A stretch of DNA of 64,000 nucleotides from Hymenobacter sp. 15J16-1T3B (GCF_020711235.1 NZ_JAJFAV010000003.1:421918-485917); one strand, 5' to 3'. Positions 8,826-18,511 are shown, counted from the stretch's first letter. Translations and numbers: made by a program. Notes: generated by a model not told the origin, from the sequence alone.

Positions 8826-8833
8826 CACTTGGC

Positions 8834-10312
8834 TCAGGCAAATACTTTCACCTTGTCCTTGTGCTTGGTGCGCATGTACTGCCGGATGATCTGTTGCACA
8901 TCCTTGTTGTCGACCTGCGCCTTGATGACGTCCTTGAACGCCTCCAGGCGCCGCGCCGTGAACGTTTCGTCGATGTAGCCGAAGCCTAGGTAGCGCCCGT
9001 GCTCCACCACCACCACCGACCGCTCGCCCGCCCGGCGCCCCTCGCCGATGATGACGAAGGACTGGTGCTCGTAGGTGATGCTTTCGATGGCCTCGTCCAC
9101 GCGCCGGTTGTAGTCGTCCACCGGCTCCAGCCCGATGCAAGCGCCCTTGCAGCGGTGCACTTGGTAGTCGAAGCAGGAAGAGGTGGTTTTATACAGGTCG
9201 CAGAGCTTTTGGCAGAGGTTGTACTTGGCCACCTTGTGGTACAGAAAGCCCTTGGCCTTGAATTGGTTGCCCAGCGCAATGATGGGTATTTCCTGGTTGT
9301 TGGCGTCGGCGCGGCCGTAGTAGAGGCGCTTGTAGCCATTTTCGTCGACGCGCATGTAGATGCCCGCCGGAAACACCGAGCGGCGCTGGGCCCGGTTGTA
9401 GTGCGGCTTCAGGCGCTTGATTTCCGAGGACTCGTGCAGCAGCGCCACCAGCTCCGAGCCCGTCAGTTCCCAGGTGATGTCGGCAATGGAATTCTTGAAG
9501 TCCAGCGACTTGCGCGACTTGTAGTCCACTGCGAAGTGCTGCTGAATCCGCTTGTAGATGTTGATGCTCTTGCCCACGTAAATTACCTCGCCGTGCTCGT
9601 CGTGGAAGTAGTACACGCCGGCTTCCTGCGGCAGCGAGGCCACTTTTTCGGGCGTAATCAGCGGGGGCAGCAGGGCGGTTTTGATGGCCTGCTGCACGGC
9701 GGCAATTTTGCGGGCCGAGGGCTGCTTGGCGGGCCGCTGCCCCATCGGCGCGGCGGCGTCCACGGCCATCAGCTTGGCTGTCGAATTGGCCTGCTCGTAG
9801 CCGGGCGCGTCGGCCTGCTGGCTGATTTTGAGCAGGCGGTCGAACAGAATGGCGGTGGCTTCGGCGTCGCCGGCGGCGCGGTGGCGGTTGTTGAGCGGAA
9901 TGCCGATGTTGGCGCAAAGCTTGCCCAGCGAGTAGCTCGGCTGCCCCGGAATCAGGGAGCGGCTCAGGCGCACGGTGCACAGCGTCTTGCGCGAGTAGGT
10001 GTAGCCCAGGTCGGCGAATTCCTTTTTCAGAAAGGAGTAGTCGAAGCGCACGTTGTGGGCCACGAACACGCAGCCCTCGGTCATCTGCACCACCTTCTTG
10101 GCCACCTCGTGAAAGCGCGGCGCCTCCTTCACCATCTCATCGGTAATGCCGGTGAGCTGCTGGATATAAAAAGGAATGGGCCGGCCGGGATTGAGCAGGG
10201 TTGCGTATGAATCCACCACCTTGTCGCCGTCGTGGATGTAGATGGCAATTTCGGTGATGCGGTCCTGCGTGGGCTGGCCCCCGGTGGTTTCAAGGTCGAT
10301 GATGGCGTACAA
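8834..10312 (-). CDS. DEDDh exonuclease fused to GIY-YIG nuclease domain
   Basis: The 492-residue product joins two nuclease modules. Residues 1-175 are a DnaQ-like 3'-5' exonuclease of the DEDDh type (IIDLETTG with D6 and E8; HNVRFDYSFL; HRAAGDAEAT). Residues ~225-310 are a GIY-YIG domain as in the UvrC N-terminus (GVYYF at 232, then IYVGKSINIYKRI). The remainder resembles the UvrC/Cho region, including cysteines in a CxxL...C...CKGAC pattern. Fusions of this sort are known in bacteria (for instance annotated as DNA polymerase III epsilon/GIY-YIG proteins) and are thought to act in excision repair. The start is ATG 10312. Monocistronic. Confidence 0.92.
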   Translation of the reverse strand: MYAIIDLETTGGQPTQDRITEIAIYIHDGDKVVDSYATLLNPGRPIPFYIQQLTGITDEMVKEAPRFHEVAKKVVQMTEGCVFVAHNVRFDYSFLKKEFADLGYTYSRKTLCTVRLSRSLIPGQPSYSLGKLCANIGIPLNNRHRAAGDAEATAILFDRLLKISQQADAPGYEQANSTAKLMAVDAAAPMGQRPAKQPSARKIAAVQQAIKTALLPPLITPEKVASLPQEAGVYYFHDEHGEVIYVGKSINIYKRIQQHFAVDYKSRKSLDFKNSIADITWELTGSELVALLHESSEIKRLKPHYNRAQRRSVFPAGIYMRVDENGYKRLYYGRADANNQEIPIIALGNQFKAKGFLYHKVAKYNLCQKLCDLYKTTSSCFDYQVHRCKGACIGLEPVDDYNRRVDEAIESITYEHQSFVIIGEGRRAGERSVVVVEHGRYLGFGYIDETFTARRLEAFKDVIKAQVDNKDVQQIIRQYMRTKHKDKVKVFA

Positions 10313-10458
10313 ATCGGCAGCAGCTAAAGCGTCCAGTGACGGCTGATAACAAATTTAGCAAGCGAAAAGGTGCCGCTTTGGTTTTTAGCAGGGGAGGAGC
10401 CGTTTGCGCGGCGGTGCATCGGTTGCTGTTGGCAGTATCTGCACACGGCAACATTAGT

Positions 10459-10658
10459 AGTCCTTGCGAGCGAAGCGCGGCAAAGCTTCCTCCAGCAGCA
10501 CCAACGATACAATACCTATCAACCGAAAACGGCCCCGCCCGAAACCCCGCTTCTGCAGGTCCCGGTGGGGCCGTTTTGTTCTGGGAACATTTCGGTTTCT
10601 GCTAGTGGTAGCGTCGTGCCGCGTGAGAAAAGATTGCCGCGCGTTGCTCGCAAGGACT
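10459..10658. repeat. REP/MITE-like element, family C
   Basis: Arms AGTCCTTGCGAGCGAAGCGC... (10459-10483) and the imperfect complement ending GCTCGCAAGGACT (10634-10658; two mismatches in 25) define a 200-bp element. Inside it, AAAACGGCCCC (10526-10536) pairs with GGGGCCGTTTT (10567-10577). The arm sequence resembles the common bacterial REP motif TTGCGAGCGAAGCG. Confidence 0.75.
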
Positions 10659-10741
10659 ATCAGTGTGGCCGTTTTTGCCGCCGCGCAGTTCCTGCAGGAC
10701 GAACCGGCTTTTCCAACAGGTCTAACAACATGCTAGGCCCG

Positions 10742-10776
10742 AAAACAAAAGAACGGCCCGCCTTTCGACGGACCGT
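10742..10776 (-). terminator. Terminator of the four-helix-bundle gene
   Basis: On the minus strand an 8-bp stem (ACGGTCCG pairing with CGGGCCGT through one wobble) is followed by TTTTGTTTT. It lies 27 bp beyond the stop of the gene at 10803. Confidence 0.6.
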
Positions 10777-10802
10777 CCCTTCTCTCAACAGCCAGGTTAA
10801 CC

Positions 10803-11276
10803 CTAGCGGTTGGATGCTTTCCACTGCGTCACCTGGTTTTTAGCGGCCAGGATTTCGCCGTGTTGCTTCTGGATGATGGAAGACACCTGAGCCGGAATGC
10901 TCTGGGCCTTCAGCGCCGATTCATAGGCTTGCAGGGCCACTTGGTCACCGGTTTCGCACTCGCCGAGAATGGCGGCGTCGCTTTGGCCGGTAATGGCCGA
11001 TTTCAAGTTGATCCAGCCGCGGTGTACGGCGGCGGCGGCATCGGCCACCACGCCTTCCACCGTGTTGTCGTTCGTTACATCAATGCCGGCTTGGCGGGCT
11101 TGCTGCTCGAGTTCGGCGGCAAACTGGGCGCGTTGCTGGCTCAGGCGGCTCAGTTCCGATTTCAGTTGCGGATTCGAAACGCCTTCGGCTGCCTCTTGGT
11201 AGCCTTTGGCTCCGGTCTTGTTGATTTCCACCAGGTCGTTGAAGGCCCGGGCCGAATCAGAATTAATAGATGCCAT
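10803..11276 (-). CDS. PA2169-family four-helix-bundle protein (DUF2383)
   Basis: The 157-residue product is entirely helical in pattern and matches the PA2169/DUF2383 family: an N-terminal LNDLVEINKTG-like helix (here FNDLVEINKTGAKGYQ), a second helix with LKSELSRLSQQRAQFAAEL, the loop TVEGVVADAAAAVHRGWINLKSAITG, and the ECETGDQVALQAYESAL helix. The fold is ferritin-like; no biochemical role is established, and many members are stress-induced. No signal peptide. The gene is separate from its neighbours and has its own terminator. Confidence 0.88.
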   Translation of the reverse strand: MASINSDSARAFNDLVEINKTGAKGYQEAAEGVSNPQLKSELSRLSQQRAQFAAELEQQARQAGIDVTNDNTVEGVVADAAAAVHRGWINLKSAITGQSDAAILGECETGDQVALQAYESALKAQSIPAQVSSIIQKQHGEILAAKNQVTQWKASNR

Positions 11277-11407
11277 GGTTGTGTCGTAGTGGGTGTGGGT
11301 GCAGATCCGAAGCGCGGCGAAAGAGACAGTGCGCTTGCGGTTTCTGAGGGCTTATACTTCCGGCCGGGCCGCGGGGTTACGCCCGCAGCCCGAAAACTTT
11401 GGCGGGC

Positions 11408-12592
11408 TTACTTGCCGAGCATGTGCCAGAGGCGCCGGTACCACGGCCGAATTTCCGCCTCCGCTTGCTTTTTGCTCGTCACGTTGTCCTCCCCGTCGGC
11501 CACGTCGCCGAGCAGGAAGCCGAAGGGTTCCAGGGGTTTGTAAGCATCGAACACCACCTTCAGAATGGCCGTGAGCGGAATGCTCAGGATCATGCCCGGC
11601 GTGCCCCACAGCGCCCCGCCCAGAATCAGCGCCAAAATGGCCGCCAGCGGGTTGATGCTCACCTGCGAGCCGGTAATCATGGGCGTGATGAAATTGCCCT
11701 CCAGAAACTGCACCACCACAAACACGCCGATAACGGCCAGCGCCTGCAGTGGGGAGCCGGTCTCAACCAGGGTAATAATGGCCGGTATGGTGGCCCCGAT
11801 CATGATGCCGATGTAGGGAATGACGGCCAGCACCGAGGCGAAAATGGCGAAGAACACCGCGAACTTGACGCCCAAGGCCAGCAGGCCGATGGCGTTTAGA
11901 ATGCTCACGATGACGATAACCTTGAGCAGCCCCGAAATGTAGGCCTGCACCACCGTCTGAATGCTGTCAACGGTGTTGAGCACCATGGTGCGCTTGTCGG
12001 GGGCCACGAAGCGGAACATGAACTGCCGCAGATGGTCGCGGTAATACAGAAAGCAGAAGATGTAGATGAGCACCTGCGCGAGGTTGCTGAGCACGTCGGT
12101 GGTAGTGTTCAGCGTGGTGCCCAGGTAGGTGGTGCCCGATTTCTTGATGCTCTTCATCGTCGACTCCTTCACTTCGTCGATGCTCATCGGGTCGTAGCCG
12201 AACCGGTCGTGGGCCCAGGCCTGGGCTTGGTTGAAAATTTCCATCATCTTGGCCTGCAGCTTGGGAATCTCGTCCCGAAACTGCGTCAGCTGCGAGCCGA
12301 ACCCGATGATGATGCCCGCGAAGATGAGCAGCACCAGCAGCAGGCAGATGACGATGGCCAGCACCCGCGGCACCTTGTGCGCTTCCAGCCAGCGGCAGAT
12401 GGGCAGCAGCAGCAGGGTAAACACGGCCGAAAACGCAATGGGCAGCAGAATTTCGTCGAGCTTGTGGAGCACGAACACCAGCAGTGTGAGTCCGATAAGC
12501 ACAAACGTGTAGTAAATCACCGGCGCCTGCTTGATTTCGGGCGCTTGGTGCGGGTGCTGCGGCCGGTTAAAATTGTTGGGAGGAGGAAGCAT
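11408..12592 (-). CDS. AI-2E family transporter (permease)
   Basis: A 394-residue inner-membrane protein with about eight hydrophobic segments, matching the AI-2E/PerM family: paired N-terminal helices (TFVLIGLTLLVFVLHKLDEI, AVFTLLLLPICRWLE), a soluble linker with LTQFRDEIPKLQAKM, and the C-terminal block VPYIGIMIGATIPAII...PLAAILALILGGALWGTPGMILSIP. Members have been linked to autoinducer-2 export and to ion or osmolyte transport; the substrate cannot be read from sequence. ATG 12592 is the start. A 15-bp segment spanning the start region is duplicated just upstream. Confidence 0.9.
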   Translation of the reverse strand: MLPPPNNFNRPQHPHQAPEIKQAPVIYYTFVLIGLTLLVFVLHKLDEILLPIAFSAVFTLLLLPICRWLEAHKVPRVLAIVICLLLVLLIFAGIIIGFGSQLTQFRDEIPKLQAKMMEIFNQAQAWAHDRFGYDPMSIDEVKESTMKSIKKSGTTYLGTTLNTTTDVLSNLAQVLIYIFCFLYYRDHLRQFMFRFVAPDKRTMVLNTVDSIQTVVQAYISGLLKVIVIVSILNAIGLLALGVKFAVFFAIFASVLAVIPYIGIMIGATIPAIITLVETGSPLQALAVIGVFVVVQFLEGNFITPMITGSQVSINPLAAILALILGGALWGTPGMILSIPLTAILKVVFDAYKPLEPFGFLLGDVADGEDNVTSKKQAEAEIRPWYRRLWHMLGK

Positions 12593-12802
12593 TTGCTAAA
12601 ATTGTTGGGAGAAAGGTGCGGTCAAAGCGTGGGGTTTTGCAGGCTTTTTCGGAAATTTGGGTGAACCTACTCCGAGCAGCGGCGGTTAGGAAACGGCTCG
12701 ATTTGCCAATGCGAATAGCAAGCGGGCCCGGCGCGGCCAAGGTGGAAACCCTGCCTTTTCTGCGTTATTTTACCGCTTAAACGTACTGAAGGATATTACC
12801 CA

Positions 12803-14743
12803 ATGGCTGAGCAGCAACTGCCTCTCGAAAGCGCGCCAAGCGCCCCCGTCGACCACGGCTACAACGAGGATTCCATCCGTTCGTTGGACTGGCGGGAGCA
12901 CATCCGCCTGCGCCCGGGCATGTACATCGGCAAGCTGGGCGACGGTTCGTCGCCCGACGACGGTATCTACATCCTCGTCAAGGAGGTCATCGACAACTCC
13001 ATCGACGAGCACATGATGGGCTACGGCCGCACCATCGAAGTCAAAATCACCGAGCAGCGCGTGACCGTGCGTGACTACGGCCGCGGCATTCCGCTGGGCA
13101 AGGTGGTCGACGTGGTGAGCAAGATCAACACCGGCGGCAAGTACGACTCCAAGGTCTTCCAGAAGTCGGTAGGCCTCAACGGCGTGGGTACCAAGGCCGT
13201 GAATGCGCTGAGCACCAACTTCGTGGTGCAGAGCGTGCGCGACGGGATGATGAAATCGGCCGAGTTTCAGGGCGGCAAGCTCATCAGCGACCCGAAGCCC
13301 ATCAAGACCTCGCAGCGCAACGGCACGATGATGTCGTTCGAGCCGGACCCGACCATCTTCCGCAACTACCGCTTCATCCCGGACTTCCTGGAAAGCCAGT
13401 TCTGGAACTACGCCTACCTGAACGCGGGGCTGACCATCAACTTCAACGGGCAGAAGTACCACTCCGAAAACGGCCTGCGCGACCTGCTGGAGCGCAAAAC
13501 CGACCCGGACGCCATTCGTTACCCGGTAATTCACCTGAAGGGCAACGACATTGAAATGGCCCTGACCCACGGCAACGACTACGGCGAGGAGTACTACTCC
13601 TTCGTCAACGGGCAGTACACCACCCAGGGCGGTACGCACCTGGCCGCGTACCGCGAGGGCATTGTGAAGACCCTGCGCGAGTTCTACAAGAAGGACTACG
13701 ACGCCACCGATATCCGGGCCAGCATCGTGGGCGCCATTGCCATCCGGGTGCAGGAGCCGGTGTTCGAGTCGCAGACCAAGACCAAGCTGGGCTCGATTAC
13801 GATGGAGCCGGAGGGCGCCGTGACCGTGCGCAACTTCGTGGTGGACTTCGTGAAGGAGCACCTCGACAACTACCTGCACAAGAACCCCGAAACGGCAGAA
13901 GCCCTGAAGCGCCGCATCGAGCAGAGCGAGCGGGAGCGGAAGGACATGGCCGGCGTGAAGAAGCTGGCCAACCAGCGCGCCAAAAAAGCCAGCCTGCACA
14001 ACCGCAAGCTGCGCGACTGCCGCTTCCACTTCGACGAGGGCAAAACCCCGGACAAGGAAGCGCTGACCACCCTGTTCATCACCGAGGGCGACTCCGCCTC
14101 GGGCTCCATCACCAAGAGCCGCAACGTGGAGTTGGAGGCCGTGTTCAGCCTGCGCGGCAAGCCGCTGAACTGCTTCGGGATGAAAAAGAAAATCGTCTAC
14201 GAAAACGAGGAGCTGAACCTGCTGCAGCACGCGTTGAACATCGAGGAAGGCATCGAAGGCCTGCGCTACAACCGCGTGGTCATTGCCACCGACGCCGACG
14301 TGGACGGCATGCACATTCGCCTCTTGCTGCTCACCTTCTTCCTGCAGTTCTTCCCCGATTTGGTGCGCAACGGCCACGTTTACATCCTGGAAACGCCCCT
14401 GTTCCGGGTGCGCAACAAGAAGCAAACGATTTACTGCTACGACGAGCGCGAAAAGCAGGCCGCCATCCGCAAGCTGGGCCGCAACCCGGAAATCACCCGC
14501 TTCAAGGGCCTGGGCGAAATCAGCCCCGACGAGTTCGGCAAGTTCATCGGCGACAACATCCGCCTGGAGCCGGTCATTCTGCAGTCGGACCGCTCCATCC
14601 AGAAGCTGCTGACCTACTACATGGGTAAAAACACGCCCGCCCGTCAGGAATTCATCATCGACCACCTGCGCATCGAGAAGGACCTGGTGACCTCCGACAC
14701 GTTGCCGCTGAGCGAAGCGGTGGAAGCCGAGGCACTGGCCTAA
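12803..14743 (+). CDS. parE: DNA topoisomerase IV subunit B
   Basis: The ATPase subunit of topoisomerase IV, which decatenates daughter chromosomes together with ParC (encoded 6.4 kb downstream). The GHKL ATPase domain is clear ([33 protein letters not shown]), then the transducer and the Toprim domain ([28 protein letters not shown]). At 646 residues it has the length of Bacteroidota ParE. The reading SASG rather than SAGG after the Toprim Glu, and FSLRGKPLN, separate it from GyrB. Start ATG 12803. Upstream is the divergent AI-2E permease gene. Confidence 0.93.
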   Translation: MAEQQLPLESAPSAPVDHGYNEDSIRSLDWREHIRLRPGMYIGKLGDGSSPDDGIYILVKEVIDNSIDEHMMGYGRTIEVKITEQRVTVRDYGRGIPLGKVVDVVSKINTGGKYDSKVFQKSVGLNGVGTKAVNALSTNFVVQSVRDGMMKSAEFQGGKLISDPKPIKTSQRNGTMMSFEPDPTIFRNYRFIPDFLESQFWNYAYLNAGLTINFNGQKYHSENGLRDLLERKTDPDAIRYPVIHLKGNDIEMALTHGNDYGEEYYSFVNGQYTTQGGTHLAAYREGIVKTLREFYKKDYDATDIRASIVGAIAIRVQEPVFESQTKTKLGSITMEPEGAVTVRNFVVDFVKEHLDNYLHKNPETAEALKRRIEQSERERKDMAGVKKLANQRAKKASLHNRKLRDCRFHFDEGKTPDKEALTTLFITEGDSASGSITKSRNVELEAVFSLRGKPLNCFGMKKKIVYENEELNLLQHALNIEEGIEGLRYNRVVIATDADVDGMHIRLLLLTFFLQFFPDLVRNGHVYILETPLFRVRNKKQTIYCYDEREKQAAIRKLGRNPEITRFKGLGEISPDEFGKFIGDNIRLEPVILQSDRSIQKLLTYYMGKNTPARQEFIIDHLRIEKDLVTSDTLPLSEAVEAEALA

Positions 14744-14764
14744 GCGCTAGGTTGGAATGCATTG

Positions 14765-14800
14765 GTAGCCCTCGTGCCGTGGCGGCGCGGGGGCTACTTT
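14765..14800 (+). terminator. Terminator after parE
   Basis: GTAGCCC (14765-14771) pairs with GGGCTAC (14791-14797), extended inward by CG-rich pairing, followed by TTT. It lies 22 bp past the parE stop. Confidence 0.6.
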
Positions 14801-14965
14801 GCTTGTTGATGGTGTGTGAAGGTGCACGGTAAGTCCGTTGTAATGCACTCTGAGCGGGTGTGCTGCCTCTATTGGAACGAGCATCCGACTGCCCGTTGCA
14901 GCGGTGCGGCGCTGCAGATACTTTTGGGCATCTCTGCGCCCATCAATCCCAACCTGCACGTTGCT

Positions 14966-15799
14966 ATGAACCATGCTTCACGCCTCCTCCAAGTTTGCCT
15001 TATCAGTGGTCTGTGCGCAGCGCCGCTGCTTGCCGCCCGCGCCCAATCGGTTGGGGTGGGCACCAACACGCCCCACGCGTCGGCCGCGCTGGAAGTGCAG
15101 TCGGATAACAAAGGCTTGTTGATTCCGCGCATGACGGCGTCGCAACGCACCGGTATTAGCAGCCCAGCGGCCGGCCTGTTGGTGTACCAGACCGACGGCA
15201 GCCAGCCGGGGTTCTGGTACTACACCGGCGGCACCTGGACCTACCTTAACCCCAATCCGGCCGGCGACAACCTGGGCAACCACACCGCCACCCAGGCGCT
15301 GAAATACAGCAACAACGACGCCGACAAAATCCTGTTTACCCAGGCTTACGGCGCCAGCGGCTCCAAGCTCGAGCACGCCTCGGGCTGGCTGCTGAATTAT
15401 TACGCTGGCCCCTCCAACGGCTTGGCGGGCACCCACCGCTTTCTCACGGGCACCTCCGGCGGCTGGCGGGAGCGAATGCGCATCGATGATTCCGGCAACG
15501 TGGGCATCGGCACCGACAGTCCGCAACGCACGTTGGACGTGAACGGCTCCATCCGCCAGCAGACCATGAATTCGGGGTTGATAACCTTGCCGGGAACATC
15601 GATAGCAAGTTTCGAGTGGACGCACAATCTCGGGTATCAGCCTACTCTTATGATCAGCTTGGACCAATCGGGCGGCGGCGGAGCCGAGTACGTGGTCGTG
15701 AGCTACGAGCACCTGAACAACAACGTCGTGCGCTTTCACCTGCGCAATACCCGCACCAGCGACGCCTCTTTCAGCGTGCGTTGGATACGCGTCGACTAA
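14966..15799 (+). CDS. Exported structural-repeat protein of unknown function
   Basis: The 277-residue product has a signal peptide ending ARAQ, then the Bacteroidota pattern SVGVGTNTPHASAALEVQSDNKGLLIPRMT, repeated in part near residue 175 (VGIGTDSPQRTLDVNG). This motif is typical of large families of secreted, tail-fibre-like or adhesin-like proteins in this phylum. The C-terminal ~80 residues (FEWTHNLGYQPTLMIS ... FSVRWIRVD) form a beta-rich domain. No function is known. The start was set at ATG 14966, where the signal peptide begins; the frame is open for 50 codons upstream. Confidence 0.7.
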   Translation: MNHASRLLQVCLISGLCAAPLLAARAQSVGVGTNTPHASAALEVQSDNKGLLIPRMTASQRTGISSPAAGLLVYQTDGSQPGFWYYTGGTWTYLNPNPAGDNLGNHTATQALKYSNNDADKILFTQAYGASGSKLEHASGWLLNYYAGPSNGLAGTHRFLTGTSGGWRERMRIDDSGNVGIGTDSPQRTLDVNGSIRQQTMNSGLITLPGTSIASFEWTHNLGYQPTLMISLDQSGGGGAEYVVVSYEHLNNNVVRFHLRNTRTSDASFSVRWIRVD

Positions 15800-16104
15800 G
15801 TCGCTAGCTGCTATGAGTGGCTGCTCCTGGCCCGGCCACGAGGCCCCGGGCCGAACCGCAGGTGAGCCGAGCCGTTGGGAGGCTCGCAACGCTTTCACGA
15901 CGCCGAGGCAGCCCGTCTTCGGCGGGAACTCCGCCGCCCCGACCTGCACTGCCCGACATCGGGGCGGCCTCGAAGCGGGCTTGCCACCGGCTTGGTGCTG
16001 ATAAAACTGTATCTTGCCCGACTTGCCGCCGCCGAACCTGGCCCGCTTGCCGCCGCTAAAGTTGCACGGCCGCTGGTCCACCTGTTGTTATTGCACTTCT
16101 TTTT
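15800..16104. other. 305-bp gap upstream of the kai operon
   Basis: No gene is supported here. The first ~190 bases are GC-rich and featureless. Near the 3' end, TATCTTGC at 16010-16017 is a close variant of the Bacteroidota -7 element and lies ~90 bp before kaiC, so this is where I would place the operon promoter. Confidence 0.5.
16010..16017 (+). promoter_or_regulatory. Candidate -7 element of the kai operon
   Basis: TATCTTGC is one base from TAnnTTTG. A TTG occurs at 15992, giving a short 15-nt spacer, so the -33 part is doubtful. Confidence 0.4.
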
Positions 16105-17838
16105 ATGACCGCTGCCGCCTCCGCGCTGCCCCAGTTGCCCAAAGCCCCCACGGGCATCGACGGGCTTGACGAAATCACCAACGGCGGCTTGCCCGCGGGG
16201 CGCCCCACGCTGATTTGCGGTTCGGCCGGCTGCGGCAAGACGCTGATGAGCGTGGAGTTCCTGGTACGCGGCATTCAGGAGTTCGACGAGCCGGGCGTGC
16301 TGATGGCGTTCGAGGAAACCGCCGACGAGCTGGCCGCCAACGTCACCTCCCTGGGCTTCGACCTCAAGCAGCTGGTGGCCGACAAGAAGCTGCGCCTCGA
16401 CCACGTGCACGTCGACCGCTCCGAAATCGAGGAAACCGGCGAGTACGACCTCGAAGGGCTGTTTATCCGCCTGGGCTACGCCATCGACAGCATCGGGGCC
16501 AAGCGCGTGGTGCTCGACACCATCGAGTCGCTGTTTTCGGGCTTTACCAACCAAGCCATCCTGCGCTCCGAAATCCGCCGGCTGTTTCGCTGGCTCAAGG
16601 ACAAGGGCGTCACCACCATTATCACCGCCGAGCGGGGCGACGGGTCGCTGACGCGGCAGGGCTTGGAGGAGTACGTGTCGGACTGCGTGATTCTGCTCGA
16701 CAACCGGGTGATTAACCAGATTACCACCCGTCGCCTGCGCATCGTGAAGTACCGCGGCAGCACCCACGGCACCAACGAATACCCCTACCTGATTACCGAA
16801 GACGGCATTTCGGTGCTGCCCGTCACCTCGCTGAAGCTCGAGCACGAAGTCTCCAACGAAGTGGTGTCGACGGGGGTGCCGGGCCTCGACGAGATGTTTG
16901 CCCGCCGCGGGCTGTACCGCGGCAGCAGCACGCTTATCACCGGCACCGCGGGCACCGCCAAAACTACCCTGGCCGCCGCCTTCGCCGCCGAGTCCTGCCG
17001 CCGCGGCGAACGATGCGTGTACTTCGCCTTCGAGGAGTCGCCGCAGCAGCTGATGCGCAACATGCTGTCGGTGGGCCTGGACCTGCACCCGTACGTGGCG
17101 CAGGGGCTGCTGCACATCGAGTCTTCGCGCCCTACGCTCAACGGCTTGGAGCAGCACCTGGTCACCATTCACAAGCTCATCGGCCAATACCAGCCCCGTA
17201 CCGTCATCATCGACCCGATCAGCAACCTCGTGTCGGTGGGCAGCATCACGGAAGTGCGCGGCATGCTCACCCGCCTGATCGACTACCTGAAAGTGCAGGG
17301 CATCACGGCCCTGTTCACGGCCCTGGTCAGCGGCAGCCACAGCAACCTGGAAATGACCGAGGAAGGTGTTTCCTCGCTGGTTGATACCTGGCTGCACGTG
17401 CGCGACCTGGAAGGCGTCGGCGAGCGAAACCGCGGCGTGAGCATCCTTAAGGCCCGCGGCATGGCCCACTCCAACCAAGTGCGCGAATTCCTGGTCACCG
17501 ACGCGGGCATCCGCCTGCTCGACGTGATTATCGGCCCGGGCGGCATCGTGACAGGGGCCTCGCGCCACACCCAGTTTCTGCAGGAACAGGCCGCTTCGCT
17601 GGCTGCACAGCAGGAAATCGAGCGGCGCGAACGGGAGCTGGAGCGCAAGCGGCGGGTGCTTGAAGCCACCATTGCCAACCTGCGTACCGAGTTTGAATCG
17701 GTGGAGGAGGAGCTACGCCGCACCAACCTGGAGGAAGAGCGGCAGCACCACGAGCTGCTGCAGGCTCGCCAGCGCATTGCGGCCGGCTCCAACGCCCACC
17801 CGGGCGCCCATTCGGCCGCCGCGCCCGAAAATTCGTAA
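16105..17838 (+). CDS. kaiC: KaiC-family circadian clock ATPase
   Basis: A 577-residue double-RecA ATPase of the KaiC family. CI has Walker A GSAGCGKT (39-46) and the catalytic Glu pair in LMAFEET; CII has GTAGTAKT (280-287) and YFAFEES. Aligned by eye to Synechococcus KaiC, the CII phosphorylation sites T426, S431 and T432 fall on T418, S423 and S424 ([13 protein letters not shown]), so all three can be phosphorylated. After CII, residues ~490-560 form a charged coiled coil ([12 protein letters not shown]...), absent from the cyanobacterial protein, which ends with the KaiA-binding loop. It heads an operon with two kaiB genes, a histidine kinase and a response regulator. Whether it cycles is unknown; no kaiA is present. 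Confidence 0.92.
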   Translation: MTAAASALPQLPKAPTGIDGLDEITNGGLPAGRPTLICGSAGCGKTLMSVEFLVRGIQEFDEPGVLMAFEETADELAANVTSLGFDLKQLVADKKLRLDHVHVDRSEIEETGEYDLEGLFIRLGYAIDSIGAKRVVLDTIESLFSGFTNQAILRSEIRRLFRWLKDKGVTTIITAERGDGSLTRQGLEEYVSDCVILLDNRVINQITTRRLRIVKYRGSTHGTNEYPYLITEDGISVLPVTSLKLEHEVSNEVVSTGVPGLDEMFARRGLYRGSSTLITGTAGTAKTTLAAAFAAESCRRGERCVYFAFEESPQQLMRNMLSVGLDLHPYVAQGLLHIESSRPTLNGLEQHLVTIHKLIGQYQPRTVIIDPISNLVSVGSITEVRGMLTRLIDYLKVQGITALFTALVSGSHSNLEMTEEGVSSLVDTWLHVRDLEGVGERNRGVSILKARGMAHSNQVREFLVTDAGIRLLDVIIGPGGIVTGASRHTQFLQEQAASLAAQQEIERRERELERKRRVLEATIANLRTEFESVEEELRRTNLEEERQHHELLQARQRIAAGSNAHPGAHSAAAPENS

Positions 17839-17848
17839 ACCATCCAGT

Positions 17849-18172
17849 ATGCAGAGCACACTGGCCCCCACGCAAGCAATTATGGACGAGGAAACCTGGG
17901 AACTGCGCCTATACGTGGCGGGGCAAACGGTGAAGTCTGTGACGGCGCTGGCCAACCTGAAGAAATACTGCGAAGCGTACCTGCAGGGGCGCTACCGCTT
18001 GGAAGTCATTGACTTGCTGGAACACCCCCAGCTGGCCGAAGGCGACCAAATTTTGGCTATTCCGACGCTGGTGCGCAAAGTCCCTTCGCCGATTCGCAAA
18101 ATCATCGGGGACCTTTCAAATCAGGAACGGGTACTGGTGGGGCTCGACATCCGACCGGCTGGTCCTAAGTAA
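17849..18172 (+). CDS. kaiB: KaiB, canonical type
   Basis: A 107-residue thioredoxin-like protein very close to cyanobacterial Kai[45 protein letters not shown], and [26 protein letters not shown] all follow the KaiB consensus, including the segment that refolds on KaiC binding. The start is ATG 17849, 10 bp after kaiC; the frame is open further upstream within kaiC, but that part is not protein-like. A second, more divergent kaiB follows after 9 bp. In cyanobacteria KaiB binds CI of KaiC and sequesters KaiA; here the partner set must differ. Confidence 0.93.
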   Translation: MQSTLAPTQAIMDEETWELRLYVAGQTVKSVTALANLKKYCEAYLQGRYRLEVIDLLEHPQLAEGDQILAIPTLVRKVPSPIRKIIGDLSNQERVLVGLDIRPAGPK

Positions 18173-18181
18173 GCCGGGCCT

Positions 18182-18511
18182 ATGGAACCAGAGCAAGGCC
18201 TGCCGGAAGCCGGCCCCGAATACGTGCTGCACTTGTATATCACCGGTGCTACTCCCAACTCCACCCAGGCCGTGCGCAACCTCAAGGACATCTGCGAGCG
18301 GTACCTGTCCGGCCGGGTGGAGCTGCAAATTATTGACATTCACCAACAACCCGAACTGGCCCGGCAGGAGCGCATTGTGGCCGCGCCTACGCTGGTGAAA
18401 AAGCAGCCCGGCCTGCTGCGCTTTCTCGTCGGCGACCTGTCGGACCGCCGCCGGGTGCTGGCTCTGCTCGGCGTGGCCCCCGATCCTCACGACCCATACA
18501 TCTATGACTGA
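18182..18511 (+). CDS. Second KaiB-like protein
   Basis: This 109-residue paralogue keeps the KaiB frame (LHLYITGATPNSTQAVRNLK, ELQIIDIHQQPELARQERIVAAPTL, GDLSDRRRVLALLGV) but lacks the [16 protein letters not shown] stretch of its neighbour, reading KKQPGLLRFLVGDLS. It has a longer N-terminus (EPEQGLPEAGPE) and an acidic tail. The divergence resembles KaiB-like domains at the N-terminus of the clock kinase SasA. Its stop overlaps the start of the histidine kinase gene by 8 bp, suggesting translational coupling, so I suspect it links KaiC state to that kinase. Confidence 0.88.
   Translation: MEPEQGLPEAGPEYVLHLYITGATPNSTQAVRNLKDICERYLSGRVELQIIDIHQQPELARQERIVAAPTLVKKQPGLLRFLVGDLSDRRRVLALLGVAPDPHDPYIYD

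Larger units (their letters stand above)
10313..10802. other. 490-bp intergenic region with repeats and terminators
   Basis: No credible gene. The region contains a REP-like element (10459-10658), a hairpin nested inside it (10526-10577), and a minus-strand terminator for the downstream gene (10742-10776). Open frames here are short, overlapping and repeat-derived. Confidence 0.7.

Noticed and set aside
10336..10843. Overlapping plus-strand open frames of 89-157 codons
   Set aside because: They lie within a repeat element and terminators, and run into the antisense side of the four-helix-bundle gene.
12770..14665. Long minus-strand open frame opposite parE
   Set aside because: It is the antisense shadow of parE, with His/Val/Gly-rich low-complexity translation and no domain. 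High G+C gives many such frames.
17660..17848. N-terminal extension of KaiB into kaiC
   Set aside because: It overlaps kaiC in another frame, reads as Pro/Arg/Ser-rich noise, and KaiB is complete from 17849.
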